Assembly: GCF_001938985.1 (NCBI RefSeq) | Contig: NZ_MKIN01000021.1 | Location: 496,001 to 560,000, forward strand | Direction: 5' to 3' | Source: Gillisella taibaishanensis | Lineage (GTDB): Bacteria; Pseudomonadota; Alphaproteobacteria; Rhizobiales; Rhizobiaceae | Length of the DNA: 64,000 nucleotides | Shown here: positions 45,491-54,712 of the stretch, piece after piece | Position numbering within the stretch: position 1 is the first letter of the stretch | Layout of the letters: each line of letters opens with the position of its first letter | Position numbers and translations under genes: made by a program | The notes under the pieces: generated by a model | What the model was told of the DNA's origin: nothing | The model's input: only the letters and a program-made list of their open reading frames with translations | Databases searched by the model: none

Positions 45491-45603
45491 GTTTTCGTTT
45501 GTCTTTTCGGAAAGCCGATCACCGCTTTCCCCTGACAGACTTAGTTCTCTCGTTTTCGTTTGTCTTTTCGGGAAAACCGGCGACCACTTTTCCCTGACAA
45601 ACT
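45491..45603. repeat. tandem direct repeat of about 51 bp, two copies
   Basis: Copy 1 (45491-45541) and copy 2 (45552-45603) share GTTTTCGTTTGTCTTTTCGG, then closely related palindromic sequence of the form GAAARCCG...CRCTTTYCC and CTGACARACT. Start-to-start distance is 61 bp. The core resembles the rhizobial palindrome at 54581-54626. It lies between the two permease genes of one operon. Confidence 0.7.
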
Positions 45604-45615
45604 CTAGGACGCTCC

Positions 45616-46569
45616 ATGACCCGTTTGAACACTGCCTCGGCCAATGCCGCAGACATCATCATCGAAGAGGGACTGACCGGCGAGCCGGTGGCGCAGTGGC
45701 GCCGCACGCTTGGCCGTCTGCTGCGCCTGCGCTCCGGTCAGGTCGGCATCTTCATCATCGGCCTGCTGCTGCTGATCGCCATCTTCGCGCCTGTCATTGC
45801 GCCTTACGATCCGGATCAGGTCCTGATCGGCGTTGAACAGGTCAAGCGTCGCGAGCCGCCCTGTATCCACATGTTCGGCTGCGATCCGGAAAAGCCGCAG
45901 CATATCATGGGCGTCGACGGCAATGCCCGCGATTCCTTCTCGCGCATTCTCTACGGCACCCGTGTCAGCCTGCTGATCGGCCTCACCACGGTTGGAACGG
46001 CGCTAGTGTTCGGCGTGTTCCTTGGCGCCATCGCCGGTTATTTCCGCGGCTGGCTCGACAATCTGATCATGCGCGTCATGGACGTGATCCTCGGCTTTCC
46101 GTCGCTGCTCTTGGCAATCGCCATCGTCGCAGTGCTCGGCCCCGGCATCCGCAATGCGCTTTTGGCGATCTCGATCGTCTCGGTGCCCGCCTATGCCCGC
46201 GTCACCCGCGCCAGCGTGCTGTCGGTCAAGACGCTGGATTTCGTTGCCGCCACCCGCGTGCTCGGCGGCAGCAAATGGCGCATCCTGTTTCGCCGGGTGC
46301 TGCCAAACGCAATCACGCCGATCGTGGTTCTCGCGACGCTTGGGGTCGCCACCGCCATTCTCGATGCTGCTGGCCTCAGCTTCCTTGGTCTTGGCGCACA
46401 GCCGCCGACGCCGGAATGGGGCACGATGCTTGGCTCTGCCCGCAACGAGATCTTCTCTGCGCCGCATCTGGTGTTCTTTCCAGGCTTGGCGATCATGCTG
46501 ACGGTGCTCGGCTTCAACCTTCTCGGAGACGGATTGCGCGATGCCCTTGATCCGCGGCTCCATGCGTGA
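45616..46569 (+). CDS. peptide-type ABC importer, permease DppC-like
   Basis: This 317-residue permease of the DppC/OppC family has an N-terminal cytoplasmic stretch, then [31 protein letters not shown]. The coupling loop is [39 protein letters not shown]. The extracytoplasmic loop after helix 1 carries [28 protein letters not shown], with two Cys, where DppC normally has the DxxGRD region. It starts 12 bp after the tandem repeat and 7 bp before the next ATPase start. Confidence 0.93.
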   Translation: MTRLNTASANAADIIIEEGLTGEPVAQWRRTLGRLLRLRSGQVGIFIIGLLLLIAIFAPVIAPYDPDQVLIGVEQVKRREPPCIHMFGCDPEKPQHIMGVDGNARDSFSRILYGTRVSLLIGLTTVGTALVFGVFLGAIAGYFRGWLDNLIMRVMDVILGFPSLLLAIAIVAVLGPGIRNALLAISIVSVPAYARVTRASVLSVKTLDFVAATRVLGGSKWRILFRRVLPNAITPIVVLATLGVATAILDAAGLSFLGLGAQPPTPEWGTMLGSARNEIFSAPHLVFFPGLAIMLTVLGFNLLGDGLRDALDPRLHA

Positions 46570-46576
46570 GGATGTC

Positions 46577-47593
46577 ATGACCCAGTCCATTCTCGAAATC
46601 CGTGATCTCAGCACCGAATTCCAGACCCGCTCCGGCACGGCACGCGCCGTCGATAAGGTTTCCATGACCTTGAAGGCCGGAGAAACACTCTGCGTTGTCG
46701 GCGAAAGCGGCTGCGGCAAGTCGATCACCGCGCTCAGCGTCATGGGGCTGGTGCCCTATCCAGGCAAGGTGGTGGGTGGCGAAGTGCTGCTGGACGGCGC
46801 TGACCTGCGCACGATGACGCCGAAGCAGCTTGCCGAAGTGCGCGGCAACCGCATTTCGATGATCTTCCAGGACCCATCCTCCTCCCTCAACCCCGTTCAC
46901 ACGGTCGGTCGGCAGATTTCGGAAGTCTACCGGCTGCACAAGAACATGGGTAAGCGTGAAGCCGAAGCGGCAGCGATCAAGATGCTGGCCGCCGTCGGCA
47001 TTCCCGATCCCGAGCGCCGTATGAAGGCCTATCCGCACGAAATGTCCGGCGGCATGGCTCAGCGGGTGATGATCGCCATGGCGCTTGCCTGCCAGCCGGA
47101 AGTGCTGATCGCCGACGAGCCGACCACCGCGCTTGACGTCACCATCCAGGCGCAAATTCTCGATCTGATGCGCGATTTGCAGCGCGATTTCGGCACCGCC
47201 ATCATCCTGATCACCCATGATCTCGGCGTCGTCGCCGAAATGGCCGATCATGTTGCGGTCATGTATGCCGGCCAGGTGGTGGAACGGGCTGATGTCCACA
47301 CACTTTTCAAATCGCCGAAGCATCCCTACACGCAGGCGCTGCTGCGCTCGGTCCCCGTGCTGGGCGAAGAGACCGACATGCTTGAAGTGATCGATGGCCG
47401 TGTGCCGCAGTTGACGCATCTGCCCGAGGGCTGTCTGTTTGCCCCGCGCTGCCGCGCCCGTCGCGAGACCGATGATCCGCGCTGCACCACCATCCGGCCA
47501 GCCCTCACCGAACTCGGTGAAGACCATCTCTGTCGATGCTGGCTGGCCGCTCCAGCAGACCCGCTTGCCCATCGTGAGGAGCAGCCCGCATGA
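46577..47593 (+). CDS. peptide-type ABC importer, ATPase DppD-like
   Basis: This 338-residue ATPase has Walker [18 protein letters not shown]-loop [20 protein letters not shown], signature [15 protein letters not shown] and Walker [15 protein letters not shown]. The C-terminal oligopeptide domain has the Cys pattern [18 protein letters not shown] typical of DppD/OppD. The ATG at 46577 has GAGGAT in front. It overlaps the next ATPase gene by four bases. Confidence 0.95.
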   Translation: MTQSILEIRDLSTEFQTRSGTARAVDKVSMTLKAGETLCVVGESGCGKSITALSVMGLVPYPGKVVGGEVLLDGADLRTMTPKQLAEVRGNRISMIFQDPSSSLNPVHTVGRQISEVYRLHKNMGKREAEAAAIKMLAAVGIPDPERRMKAYPHEMSGGMAQRVMIAMALACQPEVLIADEPTTALDVTIQAQILDLMRDLQRDFGTAIILITHDLGVVAEMADHVAVMYAGQVVERADVHTLFKSPKHPYTQALLRSVPVLGEETDMLEVIDGRVPQLTHLPEGCLFAPRCRARRETDDPRCTTIRPALTELGEDHLCRCWLAAPADPLAHREEQPA

Positions 47594-48564
47594 ACGCGCT
47601 GATCGAAATCAACAAGGTCAAGATGGCCTTTCCGGTGACCGGCGGTGCCTTTCAGCGGGTGAAGGGGCATGTCAATGCCGTCAACAATGTCAGCCTCGCC
47701 ATCGAGCGCGGACGCACGCTTGGCGTCGTCGGTGAAAGCGGCTGCGGCAAGTCCACCCTCGCCCGTATCGTCGTCGGTCTCTACGCTCCGACCGACGGAG
47801 ACATCATCTTCGACGGCAAGCAGATCGCCGGACCCGGCATGGGCGTGGATTTTGCCACCAGCCGCCGCATCCAGATCGTTTTTCAGGACCCCTACTCCTC
47901 CCTCGACCCGCGTCTGCCGATCGGCGATTCCATCGCCGAAGGCCTCGTGATCCACGACATCGGCGACAAGACGGAACGACGCAAAGCCGTTGCCGACATG
48001 CTGGAATTGGTCGGCCTGCCGCCTCAGGCCGCCGACCGCTTCCCGCACGAATTTTCCGGCGGCCAGCGCCAGCGTATCGGCATCGCCCGGGCGCTGATCA
48101 TGAAGCCCGAATTCCTTGTTTGCGACGAGCCGACCTCAGCGCTCGACGTGTCCGTACAGGCGCAGATCCTCAATCTGCTGAAGCGGCTGAAGAGCCAGCT
48201 GAACCTGACGATGATGTTCATCTCCCACAACCTCGCCGTCGTCCGGCACATCGCCGACGACGTGATGGTGATGTATCTCGGCCGCGCGGTAGAGATCGGG
48301 CCCGTGAACAAGATCTTCGCCAATCCGCAGCATCCCTATACCAAGGCGCTGCTGTCGGCGACGCTGATCGCCGATCCGGATCGACGTGGAGAGCGCATCA
48401 AGCTCACCGGGGAACTGCCCTCGCCGCTGAAGCCGCCGTCGGGTTGTCCGTTCCATCCGCGCTGCACGCTCGCCAATGATCGCTGTCGTGCCGACATGCC
48501 CGGCCTGACCGAGCGCGACGGCGTTCGGGTTGCCTGTCACGCGGTCGAAGAAGGCCGGGCCTAA
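47590..48564 (+). CDS. peptide-type ABC importer, ATPase DppF-like
   Basis: This 324-residue ATPase is paired with the DppD-like subunit. It shows Walker [18 protein letters not shown]-loop [17 protein letters not shown], signature [15 protein letters not shown], Walker [15 protein letters not shown] and the C-terminal [19 protein letters not shown]. Start overlaps the previous stop (ATGA), so translation is coupled. The M24 peptidase gene follows after 26 bp in the same operon. Confidence 0.95.
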   Translation: MNALIEINKVKMAFPVTGGAFQRVKGHVNAVNNVSLAIERGRTLGVVGESGCGKSTLARIVVGLYAPTDGDIIFDGKQIAGPGMGVDFATSRRIQIVFQDPYSSLDPRLPIGDSIAEGLVIHDIGDKTERRKAVADMLELVGLPPQAADRFPHEFSGGQRQRIGIARALIMKPEFLVCDEPTSALDVSVQAQILNLLKRLKSQLNLTMMFISHNLAVVRHIADDVMVMYLGRAVEIGPVNKIFANPQHPYTKALLSATLIADPDRRGERIKLTGELPSPLKPPSGCPFHPRCTLANDRCRADMPGLTERDGVRVACHAVEEGRA

Positions 48565-48590
48565 TCTCAATCCTTTACGCCATCGGGAAT

Positions 48591-49733
48591 ATGACCATGT
48601 CTCAAATGTCTGCGCCAAAAATCTCCATGGACGAGCGGGAGCAGCGCCTGCGGCAGCTGCGCCAGACCATGGCGGAGCGCGGCATCGGCGCGGTATTGAT
48701 CGGCCCGACTGAAAGCCTGCGCTATTTCACCGGTCTCGTCTGGCATGCCAGCGAGCGGCTGGTTGGCGCTGTCGTCACGGCATCGGATCTCGTTTACGTC
48801 GTGCCCGGCTTCGAGTGCAGCCGGGTGGAAACACTGCCGCATCTGACCGGTGACATAAGAGTTTGGGAAGAGGATGAGAGCAGCTCGGCATTGGTCGCTT
48901 CGCTGCTGCCTGACGGCACGAGCCTTGCCGTCGATGATTCCGTAGCACTGTTCGTTTATAACGCACTGCGCCGTGAGATTCCGGCCGAGCGGCTGATCGA
49001 CGGCGGGCCTATCCTGCGCGGCCAGCGATTGCGCAAGTCACCGAGCGAAATCGCCATTATCCAATATGCGATGAACCTGACGCTGGACGTGCAGCGCAAG
49101 GCGCATGCGATGATCCGCCCCGGCATCGCAGCGTCCGAGGTCATCCGCTTCATCGACGAGGAGCATCGGCGGCTCGGGGCTGCCGGTGGCTCTACATTCT
49201 GCATCGTGTCCTTTGGCGAGACGACGGCGCTGCCGCATGGGGCCGATGGCGATCAGATCTATAAGGCTGGCGATGTCGTGCTTGTCGATACCGGCTGCCG
49301 GATCGACGGCTACAATTCCGATATCACCCGGACCTATGTGATGGAGGAGCCAAGCGCAGATTTCGCGCGGATCTGGGCGATTGAGCGGGAGGCGCAGCAG
49401 GCCGTGTTCGATGCCGCTCAGCTCGGCGCCACCTGCGCCAGTCTTGATGATGCCGCCCGCCGGGTCATCACTGGCCATGGTCTCGGACCGGATTACCGCC
49501 TGCCCGGCCTGCCGCACCGCGCCGGCCACGGGCTCGGGCTCGAAGGTCATGAAGAGCCTTATATCGTGCGCGGAAACAGCACCTTGCTCGAAGAGGGCAT
49601 GTGCTTTTCCAATGAGCCCATGATCGTGCTACCCGGCCAGTTCGGCCTGCGGCTTGAGGATATCATCCACATGACCGCTGACGGTCCGGCCTGGTTCACC
49701 CACCCGCCCAAGGGGCCGACCGAGCCGTTTTAA
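48591..49733 (+). CDS. M24-family aminopeptidase P / Xaa-Pro peptidase-like protein
   Basis: This 380-residue pita-bread-fold metallopeptidase has an N-terminal creatinase-like domain (MAERGIGAVLIGPTESLRYFTGL) and the C-terminal catalytic domain. Metal ligands are visible in VVLVDTGCRIDGYNSDITRTYVM (two Asp), LPHRAGHGLGLEGHEEPY (His), CFSNEPMIVLPG (Glu) and LRLEDIIHMT (Glu). Family members act on Xaa-Pro peptides, though creatinase-like relatives act on other substrates. It is the last gene of the ABC operon, consistent with intracellular cleavage of imported peptides. Confidence 0.92.
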   Translation: MTMSQMSAPKISMDEREQRLRQLRQTMAERGIGAVLIGPTESLRYFTGLVWHASERLVGAVVTASDLVYVVPGFECSRVETLPHLTGDIRVWEEDESSSALVASLLPDGTSLAVDDSVALFVYNALRREIPAERLIDGGPILRGQRLRKSPSEIAIIQYAMNLTLDVQRKAHAMIRPGIAASEVIRFIDEEHRRLGAAGGSTFCIVSFGETTALPHGADGDQIYKAGDVVLVDTGCRIDGYNSDITRTYVMEEPSADFARIWAIEREAQQAVFDAAQLGATCASLDDAARRVITGHGLGPDYRLPGLPHRAGHGLGLEGHEEPYIVRGNSTLLEEGMCFSNEPMIVLPGQFGLRLEDIIHMTADGPAWFTHPPKGPTEPF

Positions 49734-49834
49734 GAAGGTGCGGCGAGCGAGGTGGAAAATTCAGCGGACAGCATTTGGACGCTGAAAATCGACACCAACG
49801 TTCATTAGTAAGTTATTTTATTTACGCCTCCTTT

Positions 49835-49853
49835 ATTATTGCTCCTCAATAAT
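49835..49853. other. AT-rich hairpin upstream of the chemoreceptor gene
   Basis: A perfect 7-bp stem ATTATTG / CAATAAT with loop CTCCT lies about 105 bp before the chemoreceptor start in a 225-bp AT-rich gap. It could be a dyad operator or part of a promoter; no terminator features are present. Confidence 0.35.
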
Positions 49854-49958
49854 GCTGCAACCGTCAGAAATTCGGAAGAGTTTGCGCCTGCGCTCTCCGT
49901 ACGCTGATCCAGTTCGTCGACCGACACGCTGTTTGCGATATCAATGGGTGGCTGCATC

Positions 49959-51902
49959 ATGTCCCTTTATACACAGTTCAAAAAATCCTCTCGTCCGAGG
50001 GCTGCAATCGCCGAAATCGAGAATTTGGCGCGGAGCATGGCGGACGGCGATCTGTCGCGTCGTGCCGGTCTGGACATGGTCACCGACGAGGCAAGAGATG
50101 TGCTGGTTGCGGTCAATCATCTGCTTGACGCGGCCCTTCGCCCGGTTTTGAACCTGGGTGATGCTGCCGGCCGTATGTCGCTCGAGCATGATAGAGGCGA
50201 TATCGATACGGCCATTCCTGCGCATGCCTTCAAAGGCGATCTGGCTGCCATGGCTCAGAGCATCAACGACATGGTTGCCGGTCATATCAGCGTTAAAAAG
50301 AAGGCGATGGCCTGCGTAAAGGAGTTCGGCGAGGGCAATTTCGAAGCACCGCTCGAACGGTTTCCGGGCAAGAAGGTCTTTATCAATGAGACCGTGGAGA
50401 GCCTGCGTGGCAATCTTAAGGGCTTCATCTCCGAGATGAACCGGATGTCGATGGAGCATGACAAAGGCGATATTGACGTCTTCGTTCCCGTTGAACGTTT
50501 CAAGGGCGATTTTGCCGTCATGGCGAAAGGTGTCAACGATATGGTGGAAGGTCATATCGCCGTTAAGAAGAAAGCCATGGCCTGCATCAAGGAATTCGGC
50601 GAAGGCAATTTTGCTGCCGAACTTGAAAAATTCCCTGGCAAGAAGGCCTTTATCAACGAGACGATCGAGACCCTGCGCAGCAATTTCCGTGATATCTTCC
50701 AGGAAATCGTCCGCCTGACCGCCGCCTCTACGGCCGGCAATCTCAGCGAACGTGGCGAGTCCCATCGCTTTGTGGGCGACTTCGCCAAAATCATCTCCGG
50801 GCTGAACCATATGCTCGACGCCATTCTGCTGCCCATCGCCGAGGGCAATCGCGTTCTCAGTCTGGTCAGCACCGGTGACCTGACCCAGCATGTCGACATC
50901 GACTGCGAGGGCGATCATCAAAAAATGAAGGACGCCATCAACTCGCTGGTGGATAACCTCAGGTCCTTCGCCGTTGGCGTCGCCAATGCCGCCGATCAGG
51001 TGACCAGCGGCAGCCAGGCCCTTTCATCGACATCAGAGCAACTGTCGCAGGGTGCAACGGAGCAGGCCTCCGCCGCCGAAGAGGCTTCTGCCTCGATGGA
51101 GCAGATGGCAGCCAATATCAAGCAAAACGCCGACAACGCGGCTCAAACAGAGAAAATCGCACGTCAATCGGCGAAAGACACCGAAAGCTCAGGCGCGGCA
51201 GTGGACAAAGCCGTCAATGCCATGCGCACCATTGCCGAAAAGATTTCGATCGTGCAGGAAATTGCCCGTCAGACGGATCTCCTCGCCCTGAATGCGGCTG
51301 TTGAAGCGGCCCGTGCCGGCGAGCATGGCAAGGGCTTTGCCGTCGTTGCTTCTGAAGTGCGCAAACTGGCCGAACGCAGCCAGGCAGCGGCCGGCGAAAT
51401 CAGCGGCCTATCGGTCGAGACGGTCAGAGCGGCAACAGCTGCCGGCGAGATGCTCAATCGCCTCGTTCCTGACATCCGAAAGACTGCCGAACTCGTCTCC
51501 GAAATTTCCGTGGCGTGCCGGGAGCAGGATCTCGGGGCAAGCCAGATCAACGAAGCGATCCAGCAGCTCGATAAGGTAACGCAGCACAACGCCAACGCGT
51601 CGGAGGAAATGTCAGCGACATCGGAAGAACTCGCGACCCAGGCCGAGGAGTTGCAGACGTCGCTGTCCTTCTTCCAGACAGGTGAAGACAAGGATGCCAA
51701 GGTCAGTGCACGCGAAGCCGCACCTGCCGCCGCGCGCAAACCGGCACCGCCGATAAAACCAGTCAAATCACCGGCTTTCAAACCTCCTGTAGCGGTGCAG
51801 CAGGCCCGTGCGAAAGGCTTTGCCCTCGATCTATCGATGGGCGGGCCGGACGCCGAAGACGATCGCTTTCACCACACCAGCGATACCGGACGATATCGGT
51901 AA
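49959..51902 (+). CDS. soluble methyl-accepting chemotaxis protein with duplicated HAMP-like units
   Basis: This 647-residue receptor has no membrane segment or recognisable PAS, Cache or globin domain. The N-terminal region holds HAMP-like units: residues 73-162 and 163-252 are two adjacent 90-residue repeats. Each carries EHDxGDIDxxxP, FKGD, KKKAMAC(V/I)KEFGEGNF and FPGKK(V/A)FINET. Two more HAMP-like units follow. The signalling hairpin is clear ([41 protein letters not shown]), so it should couple to CheA/CheW in the cytoplasm. The C-terminus is a Pro/Ala-rich linker with no CheR-binding pentapeptide. The ATG at 49959 is preferred to 49944. Confidence 0.93.
   Translation: MSLYTQFKKSSRPRAAIAEIENLARSMADGDLSRRAGLDMVTDEARDVLVAVNHLLDAALRPVLNLGDAAGRMSLEHDRGDIDTAIPAHAFKGDLAAMAQSINDMVAGHISVKKKAMACVKEFGEGNFEAPLERFPGKKVFINETVESLRGNLKGFISEMNRMSMEHDKGDIDVFVPVERFKGDFAVMAKGVNDMVEGHIAVKKKAMACIKEFGEGNFAAELEKFPGKKAFINETIETLRSNFRDIFQEIVRLTAASTAGNLSERGESHRFVGDFAKIISGLNHMLDAILLPIAEGNRVLSLVSTGDLTQHVDIDCEGDHQKMKDAINSLVDNLRSFAVGVANAADQVTSGSQALSSTSEQLSQGATEQASAAEEASASMEQMAANIKQNADNAAQTEKIARQSAKDTESSGAAVDKAVNAMRTIAEKISIVQEIARQTDLLALNAAVEAARAGEHGKGFAVVASEVRKLAERSQAAAGEISGLSVETVRAATAAGEMLNRLVPDIRKTAELVSEISVACREQDLGASQINEAIQQLDKVTQHNANASEEMSATSEELATQAEELQTSLSFFQTGEDKDAKVSAREAAPAAARKPAPPIKPVKSPAFKPPVAVQQARAKGFALDLSMGGPDAEDDRFHHTSDTGRYR
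50175..50714 (+). repeat. 270-bp tandem duplication inside the chemoreceptor gene
   Basis: Two in-frame 270-bp units (50175-50444 and 50445-50714) encode 90-residue repeats with high protein identity, abutting with no gap. DNA differs at many third positions, so the duplication is not recent. Confidence 0.75.
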
Positions 51903-51915
51903 GAGCACCAGCTGC

Positions 51916-51940
51916 AGCAGGCTGTCATTCAGCCTGCTGT
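51916..51940. terminator. hairpin between convergent chemoreceptor and ATPase genes
   Basis: A perfect 10-bp stem (CAGCAGGCTG with CAGCCTGCTG) with loop TCATT sits in the 49-bp convergent gap. There is no T tract on either strand. Confidence 0.45.
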
Positions 51941-51951
51941 GGCACCGCAGC

Positions 51952-52950
51952 TCATATCGCAACCCCTTGGGCGTCGAAGCGATGCAGGCAACCGGGCTTT
52001 GGGGTGAGCCAGATGGTCTGCCCGACGGGGGGCGCAAATTCGCCGTCGGTGCGAAGATTGAGGCGGCCGATCCCCTCGGCTTCAACGGTCAGATAGGTAT
52101 CGCTGCCGAGATATTCTCCTGAGACGATCCGGCATTCCCAGCCGTTCCCGGTTTCCACCACGGCAAGATGCTCTGGCCGCACACCAAGCGTCGTCGCCCC
52201 ATGGCGCTCTGCTTCTGGGCCAGTAATCAGGTTCATCTGCGGCGAACCGATGAAGGTTGCAACAAACAGATTGATCGGCTTGCGATACAGATCGAGCGGC
52301 GCGCCGATCTGCTCGACCCGACCGGCATTGAGCACCACGATCTTATCAGCCATGGTCATCGCCTCAACCTGATCATGGGTCACGTAAACGGTCGTCGTTG
52401 CCAGCCTTTGCTGTAGGCTTCTGATTTCCGAGCGCATCTGCACGCGAAGCTTCGCATCGAGATTGGAGAGCGGTTCGTCGAACAGGAACACCTTCGGCGC
52501 CCGCACGATGGCGCGGCCCATGGCGACGCGCTGGCGCTGGCCGCCGGACAAGGCCGCCGGCTTGCGGTCGAGGTAGGATTGCAGGTCGAGAATGGCCGCG
52601 GCATCGCCGACCCGGCGGCCGATCTCCCCGGATTGCAGGCCGCCGAGCTTCAGGGCAAAGCCCATATTGTCGGCGACTGTCATGTGGGGATAAAGCGCGT
52701 AGTTCTGGAAGACCATGGCGATGTCGCGGTCGCGCGGCGCCAGATCATTGATCAACATATCATCGACGCAGATGATGCCTGACGTCACCGTCTCCAGGCC
52801 GGCGATCATCCGCAACAACGTCGATTTCCCGCAGCCCGACGGGCCAACCAGGGCAAAAAACTCGCCATCCTCGATAGCAGCGTCGACGCCGTGGATCACT
52901 TCCAGCGCCCCGTAACTCTTGCGCAGAGCCTCGATTTCAACCCGTGCCAT
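51952..52950 (-). CDS. sugar ABC importer, ATPase (MalK/UgpC type)
   Basis: This 332-residue ATPase of the CUT1 sugar family has Walker [18 protein letters not shown]-loop [18 protein letters not shown], signature [15 protein letters not shown] and Walker [17 protein letters not shown]. The C-terminal TOBE/regulatory domain has [11 protein letters not shown] and [12 protein letters not shown]. The ATG at 52950 has GGAGG ahead of it. It is divergent from the binding-protein/permease/GH38 operon, which lacks its own ATPase, so it is most likely the energiser of that importer. Confidence 0.94.
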   Translation of the reverse strand: MARVEIEALRKSYGALEVIHGVDAAIEDGEFFALVGPSGCGKSTLLRMIAGLETVTSGIICVDDMLINDLAPRDRDIAMVFQNYALYPHMTVADNMGFALKLGGLQSGEIGRRVGDAAAILDLQSYLDRKPAALSGGQRQRVAMGRAIVRAPKVFLFDEPLSNLDAKLRVQMRSEIRSLQQRLATTTVYVTHDQVEAMTMADKIVVLNAGRVEQIGAPLDLYRKPINLFVATFIGSPQMNLITGPEAERHGATTLGVRPEHLAVVETGNGWECRIVSGEYLGSDTYLTVEAEGIGRLNLRTDGEFAPPVGQTIWLTPKPGCLHRFDAQGVAI

Positions 52951-52970
52951 TTTTCCTCCCCAAGGCTGGC

Positions 52971-52999
52971 TTGACACAAAACAAAAGTGATTTAATCTA
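52971..52999 (+). promoter_or_regulatory. candidate promoter of the mannoside importer operon
   Basis: A consensus -35 TTGACA (52971-52976) is followed after 16 bp by TAATCT (52993-52998), a partial -10. It would give a leader of about 210 bases before the binding protein start at 53220, longer than usual. No gene is seen in that leader. Confidence 0.45.
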
Positions 53000-53219
53000 T
53001 TTTTTGCGACTTGGAAAGTCGGCTGTGGAGAGACGGTCGGCCTGCACGCCAGGAGGGGAGGCCCATACCGGGAAGCCAGGAGCGGAGGAAGCGATCACGC
53101 ATTTGGCGCCAGCAGCGCCTGGTGGGAAAGGGTCAGCGAGAAGCTAGCCTGATCAGGAGCATCGACACGTCGGGCACGTCACAGGTCCGGCAAACTCATT
53201 ATGTCTGGGAGGAACATTC

Positions 53220-54533
53220 ATGATCATCAAGGCGCCCTTACTCGCGCTCACATCCATTCTCGCCCTGTCCGCCGGCCTTGTCGCCAACGGGCAAGCACAG
53301 GCCAGCGACCTCATCACCGGCGATACGGTCGGCAGCGCCAGCGCGAAGAAAACCCTTGTCTTCCGCATGACCACGGATGGGCCGCGCAATAACGATGAAA
53401 CGGTCGCGGAAGGCTATAGCAAGCTGTTCAAGGCCTTCATCGCCAAGCGACCCGACTGGAAAATCGAGCTGCAGATGATGTCCGGCGATATCGGCCAGGA
53501 ACAGGCCCGTCTGCTGGAACAGGCACGGTCCGGCAATGCGCCTGATTGCGCGGCGGTCGATTCCTTCGTGCTGCCGCTGTTCAAGAAAGCCGGCGTGCTG
53601 CGCTCCTTCTCGCCCTATTTCCAGAAGGATGAAATCGACCAGCTCTTCCCCTTCATCCGCACGGGCATTACCGGCTCCGACGGAAAGATCTACGCCTGGT
53701 GGTGGTCGACCGATCTTCGTGTGCTCTACCGCAACAAGGAAATCATCCCCGACGCGCCGCAGACCTGGGACGACACCAAGAAAGCGGCCCTTGCCTCCGT
53801 CAAGCAGGGCATGGAAGGCATCCTGTTCAACGGTGGCCGCTACGAAGGCACGACCTTCGACTGGCTGGCCAACTTCTGGGGCCAGGGCGGCAAGCTGGTT
53901 GACGATGCCGGCAAGCCGATCTTCGGCGAAGGCGACAACCGCGCGAAGTTCATCAAGGCAGTCAATTACTACCACGACCTCGTCACATCGGGCGCCGCCC
54001 CCAAGCGCGTCGCCACGATCGGCAATTACGACGATTTCAACGCTGCGGCAGCAGCCGGCACGACGGCCCTCTTCGTCGGCGGCAACTGGCAGATCAACCA
54101 GTTGAAGACTACGCTTGAGCCTGAAGATTTCGCCAAGTGGACCTTCTCGCCCCTGCCCGGCCCGACCGCCGATCAGCGCTCGACCGGCACCGGCGGCTGG
54201 ACGGTCGCGTCTTTTGCGAAAGACGAGGAAAAGGTCAATATGTGCGCCGATCTAGCCCGTGAGGTCTATATGGGGCCAGCCAACGACGTGCAGCAACAAT
54301 TGCCGACCCGCGCCGACCTCTATGACAAATATCCGGTCTTCTCGACTGACGTGAACAAGGCCTTCCGCGATGCGCTGAAGGTTGGTCAGGCTCGTCCGGG
54401 CGCGCCTGTCTATCCTGAAATCTCCAACCAGATCCAGATCATGATGGGCAAAGTGCTGACCGGCACCCAACCCACCGAAGCTGCCGTCGACGAGGCCTTC
54501 AAGGCGTCGCTCGACGCCTATGGCCGCCTCTGA
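53220..54533 (+). CDS. sugar ABC importer, periplasmic binding protein (family 1)
   Basis: This 437-residue binding protein has a signal peptide (MIIKAPLLALTSILALSAGLVANGQAQA) and family-1 features. These include EGYSKLFKAFIAKRPDWKIELQMMSGDIGQEQARLLEQARSGNAPDCAAVDSFVLPLFKKAGVLRSF and the aromatic-rich WWWSTDLRVLYRNKEIIPDAPQTWDDTKKAA. GGGAGGAAC precedes the ATG. It heads the operon with two permeases and a GH38 alpha-mannosidase, so mannosyl oligosaccharides are likely ligands. The ligand identity is inferred from context. Confidence 0.92.
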   Translation: MIIKAPLLALTSILALSAGLVANGQAQASDLITGDTVGSASAKKTLVFRMTTDGPRNNDETVAEGYSKLFKAFIAKRPDWKIELQMMSGDIGQEQARLLEQARSGNAPDCAAVDSFVLPLFKKAGVLRSFSPYFQKDEIDQLFPFIRTGITGSDGKIYAWWWSTDLRVLYRNKEIIPDAPQTWDDTKKAALASVKQGMEGILFNGGRYEGTTFDWLANFWGQGGKLVDDAGKPIFGEGDNRAKFIKAVNYYHDLVTSGAAPKRVATIGNYDDFNAAAAAGTTALFVGGNWQINQLKTTLEPEDFAKWTFSPLPGPTADQRSTGTGGWTVASFAKDEEKVNMCADLAREVYMGPANDVQQQLPTRADLYDKYPVFSTDVNKAFRDALKVGQARPGAPVYPEISNQIQIMMGKVLTGTQPTEAAVDEAFKASLDAYGRL

Positions 54534-54545
54534 TCCCATGACCCA

Positions 54546-54575
54546 GCCGGGCGCGATGCGAACATCGCGCCCGGC
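54546..54575 (+). other. perfect stem-loop after the sugar binding-protein gene
   Basis: A perfect 13-bp stem (GCCGGGCGCGATG with CATCGCGCCCGGC) with a CGAA tetraloop lies 13 bp after the stop. No T tract follows. It probably stabilises the binding-protein mRNA end relative to the downstream permeases. Confidence 0.65.
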
Positions 54576-54580
54576 CTACA

Positions 54581-54626
54581 GCATCGGACCGAAAAGTGGA
54601 AACCGGTTTTCGGAAAAATCCAATGC
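54581..54626. repeat. rhizobial palindromic intergenic repeat
   Basis: The block runs from GCATCGGA to TCCAATGC, with the core GAAAAGTGGAAACCGGTTTTC between. Ends and core are inverted-repeat related. The same type of sequence (CGGAAAACCGG...CCACTTTTCC) is familiar in rhizobial intergenic regions and is related to the copies at 45491-45603. Confidence 0.65.
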
Positions 54627-54712
54627 GAAAACAAAAAGCGAGAGAATCGTGCCGATTCCGTTTTTCGGTGCGATTTCCTGGCGCCCTTTGAAGGTCTGAA
54701 ACGGATTACGAC

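Noticed and set aside
45491..45603. possible CRISPR-like array
   Set aside because: There are only two copies, start-to-start 61 bp with no spacer-sized unique sequence between, and no cas genes nearby.
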